A DNA stretch of 64,000 bases, from assembly GCF_003598715.1 (NCBI RefSeq), contig NZ_QZFU01000041.1:124001-188000 (forward strand). Direction: 5' to 3'. Position 1 is the stretch's first letter, and every line of letters starts with the position of its first letter. Shown piece after piece: positions 18,061-27,905 of this stretch. The position numbers were made by a program, and so were the translations under genes. This DNA is from Nocardia panacis. Lineage in GTDB: Bacteria > Actinomycetota > Actinomycetes > Mycobacteriales > Mycobacteriaceae. Below the pieces are notes generated by a model that worked only from the letters and a program-made list of their open reading frames with translations, was not told the origin of the DNA and searched no databases.

Positions 18061-18784
18061 GGACGGCGTCGCCGCGAATTCGCGCCCCGCACTGCTGGTG
18101 ATCGCCGATTCGCTGTCCTACTTCGGCCCGAAAGGCGGCCTGCCCGCCGACGATCCCCGCATCTGGCCCAATCTCGTCGCGGCCGAACTGGATTGGGATG
18201 TCGAACTGGTCGCGCGGATCGGCTGGACCTGCCGAGACGCGTACTGGGCGCTCATCGGCGACCCACGGGTATGGGCGGCGGTGCCGCGCGCGGGCGCGGT
18301 GGTCTTCGCCGTCGGCGGGATGGACACGCTGCCCTCGCCGCTGCCCACCGCGCTGCGCGAATTGATCCGCTATGTCCGTCCGCCGTTGGTGCGCAGGGGA
18401 GTTCGCGAAACCTACAACTGGCTCCAGCCCAGGTTGTCGAAACTCGGTCGGCCCGTAGCGCTGCCACCGCACGTCAGCGTCGACTATCTGGAGCAGTCGC
18501 GAAATGCGTTGGCGCAGTTGCGGCCCGAACTACCCGTGCTCGGCGTGCTGCCCTCGGTGCACCGCTGCGATGCGTACGGGCTGGTGCACACCGGCCGGGA
18601 ACCGGCGGTGCGGGCCCTGCGGAAATGGTCTGCGGCCCATGATGTTCCGCTGGTCGACCTGGCAGCGGCGGTCCGCGAGAACGTCATGTCCGGACAGGGC
18701 AATCCCGACGGCATCCACTGGGGATTCCCGGCACACGTCGAAGTGGCCAGGGCCATGACGAAAGCCCTGCAGGAGGTCGGGTAG
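18050..18784 (+). CDS. octT: SGNH-type diglucosylglycerate octanoyltransferase, 244 aa
   Basis: Acyltransferase of the SGNH/GDSL fold. The nucleophile block is [11 protein letters not shown] (about 17-27), with an oxyanion Gly region ([11 protein letters not shown]) and C-terminal Asp-x-x-His ([10 protein letters not shown]). It is thought to add octanoate to diglucosylglycerate during methylglucose lipopolysaccharide synthesis. It overlaps gpgP by 11 bp, the same pairing as Rv2419c-Rv2418c, which supports the name. ATG at 18050 fits the operon; an upstream reading would lie within gpgP. Confidence 0.82.
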   Translation: MSSEDGVAANSRPALLVIADSLSYFGPKGGLPADDPRIWPNLVAAELDWDVELVARIGWTCRDAYWALIGDPRVWAAVPRAGAVVFAVGGMDTLPSPLPTALRELIRYVRPPLVRRGVRETYNWLQPRLSKLGRPVALPPHVSVDYLEQSRNALAQLRPELPVLGVLPSVHRCDAYGLVHTGREPAVRALRKWSAAHDVPLVDLAAAVRENVMSGQGNPDGIHWGFPAHVEVARAMTKALQEVG

Positions 18785-19627
18785 GTGGCCGTCGTGGTGG
18801 TCACCGACTCCGCTGCCTGCCTGCCCGCCGACATGGTCGACGAGCTGGGTATCGCCGTCGTCCCGCTGCATGTGCTCATCGGCGACCGGGCCATCCGCGA
18901 GGGTGTGGACCGGATGGAGATCGACTATTGCGCCGACACCGTGACCACCTCCGGCGCGTCATCGGGGGAGATGCGCGAGGTCTATGAGGCGGCCCTGCGG
19001 CGCAGCGGCGGGGATGGTGTTGTGGCCGTCCATATTTCGCGTCAACTCTCCGGCACCTGGGAATCCGGTCGACAGGCCGTGCGCGATATGGACGCCGCCG
19101 ACAAGGTGCGCCTGGTGGATTCGCTCAGCGCGGGTCTGGGCACCGGGCTGCCCGTACTGGCGGCGGCGCGCCGGGCGCGGGGCGGAAGCCCGCTCGACAT
19201 CGTCTACGACGCGGCGGTCGCCGCGGCAGGGCGGGCACGGTCGTTCATCCTCGTCAATCGCACCGAACAACTCCGCAAGGGCGGCCGATTGAGCAGTGCC
19301 GCAGCCTTTTTCGGCAGCGAACTGGTCACCAAACCGCTGCTGCAGATGGTGGCGGGCCGGCTGGAGCTGCGCGAGAAGGTGCGCACCCGCGCCAAGGCGT
19401 ACGCGAAACTCGTTGCGGCGGCGGTGGATGCCGCGGGCGAGGAAGGTGCGGCCGTCGGTGTGCAACATCTCGGCGCGCCCGAGGCCGCCGAGACCGTCGC
19501 CGGACAATTACGGGAGCTGGTTCCCGCTGTGCGGGAACTCATCGTCGGCGAATTCGGGCCGACACTCGGGGTGCATCTCGGAACGGGCGCGGTGGGCGTG
19601 TTGGTCGTGCCGGGCGGATGCGGATAG
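18785..19627 (+). CDS. DegV-family fatty-acid-binding protein, 280 aa
   Basis: Two-domain DegV protein that holds a long-chain fatty acid and, in Firmicutes, presents it to fatty acid kinase. Starts AVVVVTDSAACLPADM with the DegV signature TDS; the second domain has SFILVNRTEQLRKGGRLSSAAAFFG (RL.KGGR block). GTG start directly abuts the octT stop. Equivalent to Rv2417c. In mycobacteria the next gene is eis; here the next gene is comEA. Confidence 0.92.
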   Translation: MAVVVVTDSAACLPADMVDELGIAVVPLHVLIGDRAIREGVDRMEIDYCADTVTTSGASSGEMREVYEAALRRSGGDGVVAVHISRQLSGTWESGRQAVRDMDAADKVRLVDSLSAGLGTGLPVLAAARRARGGSPLDIVYDAAVAAAGRARSFILVNRTEQLRKGGRLSSAAAFFGSELVTKPLLQMVAGRLELREKVRTRAKAYAKLVAAAVDAAGEEGAAVGVQHLGAPEAAETVAGQLRELVPAVRELIVGEFGPTLGVHLGTGAVGVLVVPGGCG

Positions 19628-19633
19628 TTCCGC

Positions 19634-19642
19634 TTATCCACA
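19634..19642 (+). other. DnaA-box-like nonamer TTATCCACA
   Basis: Exact match to the classical DnaA box, in the 97-bp gap between degV and comEA. Single copy, so not an origin by itself; it may bind DnaA as a titration or regulatory site or be chance. Confidence 0.35.
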
Positions 19643-19724
19643 CATTCGGGCACGATCCCCGGGCTTGTCGAATCGCCTGGTCGGGCCGCCGATTCCGTAG
19701 CGTGCGCCGCCTAGCGTCGACGCC

Positions 19725-20915
19725 ATGCCACGACATGACGAACGCGAGCGAATCCGGCGCCGACTCGGGACGCTGCAACGGGATGTGACAGCGGGTCGCG
19801 CCTCGGGGACGGGGCTGCCCGGTGGCGTTCGGCGGCAGGCGCGCCCACCGGCCGAGGAAGGGCGGCCGGAGGCCAAGCCCGAGCGCCGTGGTCCGGTGGC
19901 CGCGAAGGGTGCGGCGCGGCCGGGTGCGCGGTCGGTCGTGGCACCCGGCTCGCCGATCAGCGGGTTCCGTTCCGGCGGGGGAGATTCGGGACGCGGCGAT
20001 CGGCTCCGGGGCGCGGCGCCTGCGAGTCGCAGTCGGCAGATCGGGGCCGATTCCGTGGAATCCGGTTCCGGGAACTGGGATCTCGAGCGGTTTCCGTCAG
20101 GGGCGGGAGTTCGTCGCGCCGGTCGGGATGGGCAGGTCGCGGCAGTTCCGCCGTGGCTGGATGAACCGGTCCGGTCCGAGGGATGGCGGGATCGGTTGGT
20201 GCCGGAGCGATTTCGGGGCACCCGACTCGATCCGGGGCATCGTGGGGTGGCGACGCTGGCGGCACTCGGTTTGGCGGCCGTGCTCGTCGCGGTGGTGCTC
20301 GTGCTGCGCGATCGGCCGGTCGCGCAGTCGGTTCCGGTGCCGGTCGCGCACGCGGTGACACCGACGAGCCAGGCGAAGTCCGCGAGTCCCGGCCCCGCAG
20401 CGGGACACACGGGAGCGAGCGGTGCGCCGAAGACACCGGATACCGCGCCCGTGCCGGAACTCGTCATCAGTGTTATCGGCTTGGTGCCTCGTGGCGGCCT
20501 GCTGCACCTGCCCGCAGGCTCGCGGGTCGCCGATGCCCTGACAGCGGCAGGCGGCACCGGACCCGAGGCCGACCTCTCCGGCCTCAACCTCGCCCAGCGC
20601 CTCCAGGACGGCGACCAGATCGTCATCGGTCCACCCGGCCCAACCCCGACAAAGCCGGGCAGCACCACCGTCGCCGCAGGCGGCCACGCCCCGCCGAAGC
20701 CGGGCACACCGCACAGCCCCGCCGCCCGCGTCAATCTCAATACCGCCTCCGAATCCGAACTCGATGCCCTTCCCGGCATCGGCCCGGTGACAGCTCGCGC
20801 GATCCTCACCTGGCGCACCGCCCATGGCGCGTTCACCGATGCGGCTCAACTGACCGAAATCGACGGGATAGGTCCGGCCAAATTCGCCCGCCTGCGCGAC
20901 CTGGTGAGCGTATGA
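19725..20915 (+). CDS. comEA: ComEA-like DNA-binding competence protein, 396 aa
   Basis: Membrane-anchored DNA receptor of the uptake system. Residues 1-165 form a long Arg/Gly/Pro-rich cytoplasmic N-terminus, one TM segment follows (VATLAALGLAAVLVAVVLVL, about 169-188), then an SLBB-type domain (ELVISVIGLVPRGG) and a C-terminal pair of helix-hairpin-helix motifs (LNTASESELDALPGIGPVTA ... EIDGIGPAKFARL). The N-terminal extension is much longer than in Bacillus. ATG has TAGCGT seven bases upstream, a leaderless layout. Followed 16 bp later by comEC. Confidence 0.92.
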   Translation: MPRHDERERIRRRLGTLQRDVTAGRASGTGLPGGVRRQARPPAEEGRPEAKPERRGPVAAKGAARPGARSVVAPGSPISGFRSGGGDSGRGDRLRGAAPASRSRQIGADSVESGSGNWDLERFPSGAGVRRAGRDGQVAAVPPWLDEPVRSEGWRDRLVPERFRGTRLDPGHRGVATLAALGLAAVLVAVVLVLRDRPVAQSVPVPVAHAVTPTSQAKSASPGPAAGHTGASGAPKTPDTAPVPELVISVIGLVPRGGLLHLPAGSRVADALTAAGGTGPEADLSGLNLAQRLQDGDQIVIGPPGPTPTKPGSTTVAAGGHAPPKPGTPHSPAARVNLNTASESELDALPGIGPVTARAILTWRTAHGAFTDAAQLTEIDGIGPAKFARLRDLVSV

Positions 20916-20931
20916 GTGCGCGGGGTGGGGT

Positions 20932-23421
20932 GTGAGTGGAATCGAAGGGGTCGGCGATGTGGATCGGCGGGTGGTCGAGGGCGAGGACGCGGTGGCGCTG
21001 GATGGGCGGTTGTTGCCTGCGGCGGTGGGATGTTGGCTGGCGACGATCGCGGCCCTGGTGTCGGGGTGGCGCGTCGGGGCGCTGGTGGCGGGTGGGCTGG
21101 TGGTGGCGGCGATCGGGCTGTGGGTGCTGCTGCTGTGGGCTGTGGCGCATCGCCGGGAGCGGGTGCGGGTGGTCGCCGTGGTGGCGCTCGGGGGTGTGGT
21201 GATCGGTGCCGGGTTCGCGGTGGCGGCGGCCTGGCGGGAGTATCGGGTGTCGGCGCATCCGCTGCGGGCGGTGGCGGGGCAGACGGCACAGGTGGTGCTG
21301 ACGCCGACCGGCGACCCGAAGGCGGTGCGGGCCAAGGCATTCGGGGGCGAGCGGTGGGTGGTGCGGGCGGAGTTGCGTTCGTATCGGCGCGGTGGCGTGG
21401 ATACGGGGGCGGGCGGTGCGGTCGTGGTGCTCGCGTCCGGGGCTCAGTGGGCGCAGGTGCTGCCGGGGCGGCCGGTGGCGGTGCGGGCGCGGGTGGAATC
21501 GCCGCGGCGGCATGATCTTACGGTCGCGACCCTGTTCGCTTCCGGACCGCCGGAGGTGGCAGGTGAGTTGCCGTGGTGGCAGGGCGTGGCCGGGGTGGTG
21601 CGCCGGCGTCTATCGGATGCGGCGGCGGGCGCGCTGTCACCGGATGCGGCGGGTGTGGTGCCCGCCCTGGTCGCGGGGGATACCTCGAAGCTGCCGGAAC
21701 AGGTGGAGCAGGATTTCGAGATCGCCGGACTCGAGCACTTGCTGGTGGTCAGCGGTGCGAATTTCACGCTGTTGCTGGCGGCGGTGCTCTGCGTGACCCG
21801 ATTCCTCACGCTCGGTCCGCGGACGAGTGTGGTGCTCGCGGCGGTGGTGCTGCTGTTGTTCGTGGTGGTCGCGCGGCCGGATCCGAGTGTGTTGCGGGCG
21901 GCGGCCATGGGCGCGGTGACGCTCCTGGCGTTGCTGACGGGTCGGCGCAAGCAGGCGCTGCCCGCGCTGTGCACGGCGGTGATCGGTTTGTTGGCGGTGT
22001 GGCCGGAATTGGCGGTGCGAGCCGGGTTCGCGCTGTCGGTGCTGGCCACGGCGGGGTTGATTCTGCTGGCACCCAGTTGGGCGGACTGGTTGCGGGCGCG
22101 CGGGTGCTGGCGCAGACCCGCGGAGGCGCTGGCGGTCGCCGTGGCGGCGTTCGTGGTGACGACGCCCTTGCTGATCGCACTGTCGGGGCGGATCAGTGTG
22201 GTGTCGATCCTGGCGAATGTCCTGGTGGAACCGGTGATCGGGCCGATCACCGTCCTCGGTGTGCTCGGCGCGGTGCTCGCCGTGTTCTGGATGCCGGGAG
22301 CGGAACTGGTGCTGTGGTGTGCGAAGCCGTTCGTGTGGTGGCTGTGCGCCGTCGCCGAACGCCTCGCGGCCGTGCCCGGTGCGGAGATCACCGTTCCCGG
22401 TGGGGCGGCCGGTGGTCTCGCGGCCGCCGCGTTGCTTGCCGTCGGCGTGATCGGGCTGCGGTCCCGGCGGGTGCGGCGGATCGCGGCCGTCGTCGCCATC
22501 GGGTTCGGCGCGGTGCTGATCCCGGTCCGGCTCTGGCATCCGGGGTGGCCGACTTCGGGCTGGATCGTGGCGGCCTGTGATGTGGGGCAGGGTGATGGCT
22601 TCGTGCTGGCCGTGGCCAGGGGGAGTGCGATCGTGGTCGATGTCGGACCCGAGCCCCGCGCCATGCGCGCCTGTCTGGATCGCCTGGGCATCAACACGAT
22701 TCCGCTGTTGATCCTGTCGCATCCGCATGCCGATCACATCGGCGGACTCGCGGGCGCGCTGCAGGGGCGTGCGGTCGCGGCCATCGCGGTCGGGCCGGGC
22801 GAACTCGTCGCGGAGGCGCCGCGGCCGGCGAATCATCGGGCAGCACACGGTGTTTCGCACGCAGCATCGGGAGGTCACGGCGAATCCGGCGATATCCGCA
22901 CCGTGATCGCCCTCGCCCACGCCGGGCGCATACCCCTCATCGAACTGGCGGCGGGCGAGGTATTTCGCTTCGGCACAGTCGAATTGGACATACTCGCACC
23001 GATCGACTCCGGCCGCCGCCCGACCCAACCCCTACCCAATGACGAGGCCAACAACAGGTCGATCATTCTCACCGCCACCACTGCCACCACCCGCATCCTG
23101 TTCACCGGCGATGCGGAGGCCGATGCCCAGCGCGCCCTGCTCCGTTCCGGAGCACTGGTCCGTGCCGACATCCTGAAGGTCCCGCACCACGGCTCGCGCA
23201 CCACCGCCCCGGAATTCCTCGAGGCCGTCCACCCGCGCCTGGCCCTGGTCAGTGTCGGCGCGGACAACACCTTCGGCCACCCCAATCCGGCCATACTTGC
23301 CCAACTCGCGGGGCTGGGCGCCGCGGTCGCCCGCACCGACCGCCAGGGCGACATCCTGGTCGCCACCGCCGGTCCGCACCTGCGTACGCTCACCGCCCAC
23401 CGGCGCGACCGTGCCCACTGA
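20932..23421 (+). CDS. comEC: ComEC/Rec2-family DNA translocation protein, 829 aa
   Basis: Polytopic channel protein for single-stranded DNA uptake. N-terminal hydrophobic segments and an OB-like part, then the Competence domain with about eight TM helices (LLVVSGANFTLLLAAVLCVT near 263), and a C-terminal metallo-beta-lactamase domain (CDVGQGDGFVLAV; LSHPHADHIGGL near 599, with the metal His/Asp set) likely to degrade the non-transported strand. GTG start at 20932, full length for the family. Natural competence is not well documented in this group, but conserved comEA-comEC-holA order argues for selection. Confidence 0.94.
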   Translation: MSGIEGVGDVDRRVVEGEDAVALDGRLLPAAVGCWLATIAALVSGWRVGALVAGGLVVAAIGLWVLLLWAVAHRRERVRVVAVVALGGVVIGAGFAVAAAWREYRVSAHPLRAVAGQTAQVVLTPTGDPKAVRAKAFGGERWVVRAELRSYRRGGVDTGAGGAVVVLASGAQWAQVLPGRPVAVRARVESPRRHDLTVATLFASGPPEVAGELPWWQGVAGVVRRRLSDAAAGALSPDAAGVVPALVAGDTSKLPEQVEQDFEIAGLEHLLVVSGANFTLLLAAVLCVTRFLTLGPRTSVVLAAVVLLLFVVVARPDPSVLRAAAMGAVTLLALLTGRRKQALPALCTAVIGLLAVWPELAVRAGFALSVLATAGLILLAPSWADWLRARGCWRRPAEALAVAVAAFVVTTPLLIALSGRISVVSILANVLVEPVIGPITVLGVLGAVLAVFWMPGAELVLWCAKPFVWWLCAVAERLAAVPGAEITVPGGAAGGLAAAALLAVGVIGLRSRRVRRIAAVVAIGFGAVLIPVRLWHPGWPTSGWIVAACDVGQGDGFVLAVARGSAIVVDVGPEPRAMRACLDRLGINTIPLLILSHPHADHIGGLAGALQGRAVAAIAVGPGELVAEAPRPANHRAAHGVSHAASGGHGESGDIRTVIALAHAGRIPLIELAAGEVFRFGTVELDILAPIDSGRRPTQPLPNDEANNRSIILTATTATTRILFTGDAEADAQRALLRSGALVRADILKVPHHGSRTTAPEFLEAVHPRLALVSVGADNTFGHPNPAILAQLAGLGAAVARTDRQGDILVATAGPHLRTLTAHRRDRAH

Positions 23422-23457
23422 TCCCGAGGTGTCGGCGGCGGATCGTAGGATCGCGGG

Positions 23458-24429
23458 GTGGCCGAAACCCTGACACCCGTGCATCTCGTCCTCGGGGAAG
23501 AAGAGTTGCTGATCGAGCGGGCGATCGCGGAGATCACGGCGGAGGTGCGGGCCGTGGCCCCGGATCCGGAGGCGGTCCCGGTGGATCGGCTGCGCGCGGG
23601 GGATGCGAGCACCGCGGAGTTGTCCGAACTGCTGAGTCCCTCGCTGTTCGCCGAGGACCGGGTGATCGTGCTGGAGTCGGCGGCGGAGGCGGGCAAGGAG
23701 GCGGTCGGGGTGATCACCGCCGCCGCGGCGGATCCGCCCACGGGGGTGGTGCTCGTGGTGCTGCATTCCGGGGGTGGGCGGGCCAAGGCGTTGGCCCCCG
23801 CGTTGCAGAAGTCCGGTGCGCAGGTGCACAGCTGCGCCAAGCTGACCAAGTCCGGGGAGCGGGCGGAGTTCGTACGCGCCGAGTTCCGCACCGCGGGCGT
23901 GCGGGTATCCGGCGAGGTGGTGCAGGCGCTGCTGGAGTCGGTCGGCTCCGACCTGCGGGAACTGGCGGCGGCCTGCTCACAGTTGGTTGCCGACACCGGC
24001 GGCAAGGTGGATGTGGCGGCGGTGCGCCGCTACTACTCCGGCAAGGCGGAGGTCTCCGGCTTCGATGTGGCCGACTTCGCGGTGGCGGGCGACCGCCCCG
24101 CCGCGATGGAGGCGCTGCGCTGGGCCAATGATCGCGGTGTCGCGCACGTGCTGCTGGCCGACGCCCTGGCCGACGCCGTGCACACCATCGCCAAGGTGGG
24201 TTCGGCCGGTCGCGGCGATCCGTTCAAACTGGCCTCCGACCTGGGTATGCCGCCGTGGAAGGTGAAGAAGGCCCAGCAGCAGATGCGCGGTTGGACCCCG
24301 ACCACGATCGGTTCGGCACTCCAGGTGGTCGCCACCCTCAATGCCGATGTTAAGGGCGGCGCGGCCGATTCGAGCTACGCCCTGGAATATGCCCTCATGC
24401 GGCTGCTGGACCTGCATGCAGCGGGCTGA
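23458..24429 (+). CDS. holA: DNA polymerase III delta subunit, 323 aa
   Basis: Clamp-loader wrench subunit that opens the beta sliding clamp. Typical N-terminus ([20 protein letters not shown]), central AAA+-like fold without Walker A, and the C-terminal helical domain with [17 protein letters not shown] at 23458 follows TAGGAT by six bases (leaderless). Equivalent to Rv2413c. Confidence 0.94.
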   Translation: MAETLTPVHLVLGEEELLIERAIAEITAEVRAVAPDPEAVPVDRLRAGDASTAELSELLSPSLFAEDRVIVLESAAEAGKEAVGVITAAAADPPTGVVLVVLHSGGGRAKALAPALQKSGAQVHSCAKLTKSGERAEFVRAEFRTAGVRVSGEVVQALLESVGSDLRELAAACSQLVADTGGKVDVAAVRRYYSGKAEVSGFDVADFAVAGDRPAAMEALRWANDRGVAHVLLADALADAVHTIAKVGSAGRGDPFKLASDLGMPPWKVKKAQQQMRGWTPTTIGSALQVVATLNADVKGGAADSSYALEYALMRLLDLHAAG

Positions 24430-24494
24430 CCAGGAGATATCTATCACTCGATACCTCGGCGAACCGGTTCATCCAGGCAAACTGGGAACTGGTT

Positions 24495-25811
24495 ATGAAC
24501 GAGCAAACGAAACATCGCATCGCATCGGAGCGAGCGCGTGCCCGGCATCGGCGGGTGCGCGGCGTCCATCGCCGTCGAGCGCGGCAGCGGATCGGGCGCA
24601 CCGCGGTGAAGGTGTGCGCGGGCGCGCTGTCGGTGGCGGTGCTGGCCGCGACGGCCGTGGGTTGGGCGGCGGCCGGGAGTTTCGACAGCGGATTCGGTCG
24701 CTCCTCGGCCCTGGCCGATGACGCCCCGCGCTCGCTCGGCGACGACCTGAATATCCTGCTCGTCGGCCTCGATACCCGAAAAGACCAGAACGGCGACAAT
24801 CTTCCCCCGGAGATCCTGTCCCAGTTGCACGCGGGCGACGGTGAGGAAGGCGGTTACAACGCCAACACCCTCATCCTGGTGCATATCCCGGCCGATATGA
24901 AAAACATTGTCGCCGTATCGATTCCGCGCGACGACTATGTTCGGGTGACCGGAATTCCCGGCTATGGCAAGGCCAAGATCAAAGAGGCGTACGGCCTGAA
25001 GAAGGCCGCCGTCCAGGACCGCATGATCAACCAGGGCGTCACCGATCAGGCCACGCTCGAACACGCGGGCCGGGAGGCGGGTCGCGCCTCCATCGTGCAG
25101 GCGGTGCGCGACCTCACCGGTGTCCCCATCGACCGCTTCGCCGAGGTCACTCTCGGCGGTTTCTACGATCTCGCCAATGCGCTCGGCGGTGTCGAGGTGT
25201 GCCTCAATCATGCCGTACAGGACCTCGAGTACTCGGGCGCCGATTTCCCGGCCGGACGGCAGCGGCTGGATCCGGCGCAAGCACTGGCCTTCGTCCGGCA
25301 GCGGCACGGCCTGGAGAATGGCGATCTGGACCGCACCCACCGCCAGCAGGCGTTTCTCACCTCGGTGGCCAATGAGCTGAAGAGTTCGGGCACGCTGACC
25401 GATGTGCGCAAACTTTCGGCGCTCATGGATGTCGCGCACCGCAATATCGTGCTCTCCGACGGCTGGAATGCCACCGATTTCGTCCGCACCCTCGGCTCGG
25501 CCGACAGTCCGACCGTCGAATTCCGCACCCTGCCCGTGCTGCGCTATGACGTCGTCAACGGTCAGGACGTCAATATCGTCGACCCGGTCGCCATCCGCCG
25601 GGAGGTGCAGTCGGCCTTCGGGATGGCGGTGTCCCCGACGACGCCCGCCACTTCGACCCCGAATATCTCCGATGGCGACGCGAGCTCGGACGGTTCGACC
25701 TTGACCACGATGCCGAGCGGCACACCGGGCACCTCGACCACCCCGATCCCGGACAGCGGCAAACCGGTCGAGACGACGATCACCGGGAGCTCGGTCCCCT
25801 GCGTGAACTGA
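24495..25811 (+). CDS. LytR-CpsA-Psr (LCP) cell-wall ligase, 438 aa
   Basis: Membrane-anchored phosphotransferase that attaches polymers (arabinogalactan in mycolata) to peptidoglycan. Arg-rich cytosolic N-terminus (1-36), one TM (about 38-60), then the LCP domain: NILLVGLDTRKDQNGDN, SIPRDDYV (catalytic Arg), IKEAYGLK and RLDPAQALAFVRQRHGLENGDLDR. The tail after about residue 385 is Thr/Ser/Pro-rich, likely wall-spanning. It lies 65 bp after holA on the same strand; this place is not occupied by an LCP gene in M. tuberculosis, so it is an insertion relative to that order. Confidence 0.93.
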   Translation: MNEQTKHRIASERARARHRRVRGVHRRRARQRIGRTAVKVCAGALSVAVLAATAVGWAAAGSFDSGFGRSSALADDAPRSLGDDLNILLVGLDTRKDQNGDNLPPEILSQLHAGDGEEGGYNANTLILVHIPADMKNIVAVSIPRDDYVRVTGIPGYGKAKIKEAYGLKKAAVQDRMINQGVTDQATLEHAGREAGRASIVQAVRDLTGVPIDRFAEVTLGGFYDLANALGGVEVCLNHAVQDLEYSGADFPAGRQRLDPAQALAFVRQRHGLENGDLDRTHRQQAFLTSVANELKSSGTLTDVRKLSALMDVAHRNIVLSDGWNATDFVRTLGSADSPTVEFRTLPVLRYDVVNGQDVNIVDPVAIRREVQSAFGMAVSPTTPATSTPNISDGDASSDGSTLTTMPSGTPGTSTTPIPDSGKPVETTITGSSVPCVN

Positions 25812-25826
25812 ATCGCCGCGGCTTTC

Positions 25827-26909
25827 TCAGCGGCGTTGAATCGTCAACCCGCCGAACGCGACGGTCTGCGTCATCGGACGCGCGATCATGTCGTGCGGGA
25901 ATCCCAATTCGATCGCACTGACCTGCTCCAGCCGAGCCAGCTGATCGTCGGAGAATTCCACCTCGAGCGCCCCGAGGTTATCGGTCAACTGCGCGGCCGT
26001 CCGCGCCCCGATGATCGGCGCGGTGACACCCGGCTTGCGCAGCACCCAGGCCAGCGCCACCTGCGACGGTGTCCGCCCCAATTCCGCGGCGACCTCCTTC
26101 ACGGTGTCGGCGATGGTGAGCGCCCGCTCGGTGAGCGCTCCGCTCGCCGCGGCGACATTCTTGCGGGTGCCCTCCGGCGAACCCTCGGCTTGGGATCCCA
26201 GGTCGGCGCGGGTGTACTTGCCCGCGAGCACCCCGCTGGCCAGCGGTGACCACGGGATGACGCCGAGTCCGAGTTCCCGCGCCATCGGCACCAGGTCGCG
26301 TTCCACGGTCCGTTCGACCAGGCTGTACTCGATTTGCAGGGCGATGAGCGGCGACCAGCCGCGCAGCTCGGCCAGGGTCTGCATGCGCGCGACCTGCCAG
26401 GCGGGCGTGTCGGAGATGCCGACGTAGAGCACCTTGCCCTGGCGCACCAGATCGTCGAGTCCGCGCAGGATCTCCTCGACCGGGGTGGTGGAATCCCAGA
26501 CGTGCAGGTACAGCAGGTCGAGGTAGTCGGTGTCGAGGCGGCGCAGGCTCTCCTCGACCGAGGCGAACATGCTCTTGCGGTGGTTGCCGCCGGAGTTGGG
26601 GTCGCCGGGGCGGCGCAGCATGGTGTATTTGGTGGCGAGGACGAGGCTTTCGCGGATGCCCTTGCTGAATTCGCCGAGCAGCCGCTCGGAGCTGCCGTTG
26701 GTGTACTGGCTGGCGGTATCGATGAAGTTTCCGCCCTGCCCGACATAGGTGTCGAAGATCTTGCGCGACTCGTCGCGCTCCGCGCCCCAGCCCCAGTCGG
26801 AGCCGAAGGTCATGGTGCCGAGCGACATCGGCGATACCCGCAGACCCGAGCGGCCGAGCAGCCGGTAGGTGTCCAGGGTTGGCTTCTCGTTTGTGCCCGC
26901 TTCGGTCAT
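25827..26909 (-). CDS. Aldo/keto reductase, 360 aa
   Basis: NADPH-dependent (beta/alpha)8 reductase. Catalytic tetrad visible: Asp and Tyr in NFIDTASQYTNGSSE, Lys in LATKYTM, His in LLYLHVWDS. N-terminal GTMTFGSDWGWG is typical of the bacterial YajO/YghZ-like clade. ATG at 26909 follows GGGAG; a longer upstream reading crosses the promoter region and the divergent regulator and is rejected. Transcribed divergently from the XRE regulator 121 bp away, a frequent regulator-target layout. Confidence 0.93.
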   Translation of the reverse strand: MTEAGTNEKPTLDTYRLLGRSGLRVSPMSLGTMTFGSDWGWGAERDESRKIFDTYVGQGGNFIDTASQYTNGSSERLLGEFSKGIRESLVLATKYTMLRRPGDPNSGGNHRKSMFASVEESLRRLDTDYLDLLYLHVWDSTTPVEEILRGLDDLVRQGKVLYVGISDTPAWQVARMQTLAELRGWSPLIALQIEYSLVERTVERDLVPMARELGLGVIPWSPLASGVLAGKYTRADLGSQAEGSPEGTRKNVAAASGALTERALTIADTVKEVAAELGRTPSQVALAWVLRKPGVTAPIIGARTAAQLTDNLGALEVEFSDDQLARLEQVSAIELGFPHDMIARPMTQTVAFGGLTIQRR

Positions 26910-26980
26910 GTCCAACTCCCGTCGATGAATCCCATTGATCGACAGCAAGTCTGCGTGGCGGTCGCAGCGACAGTAAGGGA

Positions 26981-26991
26981 AGGAACTTCCT
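26981..26991. promoter_or_regulatory. Small palindrome between reductase and regulator
   Basis: AGGAA-C-TTCCT in the 121-bp divergent gap, flanked by GGA-rich sequence. Candidate binding site for the XRE regulator; too short to be sure. Confidence 0.3.
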
Positions 26992-27030
26992 GGGAAAGCC
27001 AGTCCTAGTCGCGAACTATCATCGAAGGCG

Positions 27031-27891
27031 ATGACTGGAATGGTGGCGGCGCGCCAACCCACCGAGTTGCGTACCAGGGAGTTGGCGGCCTTTCTACGGG
27101 ATCGGCGCGAGCGTCTGACACCGGGCCAAGTGGGGTTGCCCGATCGCGGGCACGCGCGGCGCACGCCCGGACTGCGCCGCGAAGAGGTCGCCGAATTGGC
27201 CGGGGTGAGCACCGACTATGTGGTGCGGCTCGAGCAGGGCCGCGGGCTGCGGCCCTCGGTCGAGGTTCTCGCGGCGCTGGCCGAGGCCCTGCGCCTGAGC
27301 ACCGCCGAGCGCGCGTATCTGTTCAACCTGGCCCAGCAGCGTCAACCCGATGCCGACAAGCCGAGCACCGAACCCGCGCCCGCCCTGACGCGACTGATCG
27401 AGGATCTGCGCCCGCTGCCCGCCATGCTGGTCAACCACCGTTACGACATCCTGGACTGGAATCCGGAGATGGCGCGGCTGATGCTGGACTTCGGCGAACT
27501 GCCCGGATCGCAGCGCAACACGATGTGGCTGTGCCTGCTGCATCCGGATATGCGCGAGTTCTACCCGGATCGCGACCAGATCATCCGGGAGGGCATCGCC
27601 GACTTGCGGGCCGCATGGGCCGCCTACCCGGATGATCAGGCGCTCGCCGATATGGTGGCGGGCTTCCAGGCGCACAGTCGCGAATTCGCCGTCGCGTGGC
27701 GCCAGCACGATGTGCGCGCGCGGGGCCGCGGTCGCAAAGCGATGCTGCATCCGCAGGTCGGGCCGCTGGTGGTGAATTACGAGGCGCTGATGCCCCTGCA
27801 GGATCCCGATCAGCGTTTGATCATCTACCGCGCGGCGGATGCCGAATCGCAGGCGGCATTGGACCGCCTGGCGGCAGCCGCCGCGCCGTAG
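27031..27891 (+). CDS. XRE-family regulator with MmyB-like ligand domain, 286 aa
   Basis: Helix-turn-helix domain at residues 10-80 with the group signature RRTPGLRREEVAELAGVS and LEQGRG, followed by an MmyB-like PAS-type sensor domain (NHRYDILDWNPEMARLMLDF onward) that binds fatty-acid-like ligands in characterised members. Divergent from the aldo/keto reductase; relatives usually control the adjacent reductase gene. ATG at 27031 or 27040 are both possible. Confidence 0.92.
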   Translation: MTGMVAARQPTELRTRELAAFLRDRRERLTPGQVGLPDRGHARRTPGLRREEVAELAGVSTDYVVRLEQGRGLRPSVEVLAALAEALRLSTAERAYLFNLAQQRQPDADKPSTEPAPALTRLIEDLRPLPAMLVNHRYDILDWNPEMARLMLDFGELPGSQRNTMWLCLLHPDMREFYPDRDQIIREGIADLRAAWAAYPDDQALADMVAGFQAHSREFAVAWRQHDVRARGRGRKAMLHPQVGPLVVNYEALMPLQDPDQRLIIYRAADAESQAALDRLAAAAAP

Positions 27892-27905
27892 GTTTGCCTG
27901 CCCGC

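Noticed and set aside
25812-25845. Hairpin CGCCGC/GCGGCG between LCP and aldo/keto reductase genes as terminator
   Set aside because: Only six base pairs and no T-run; too weak to list with confidence.
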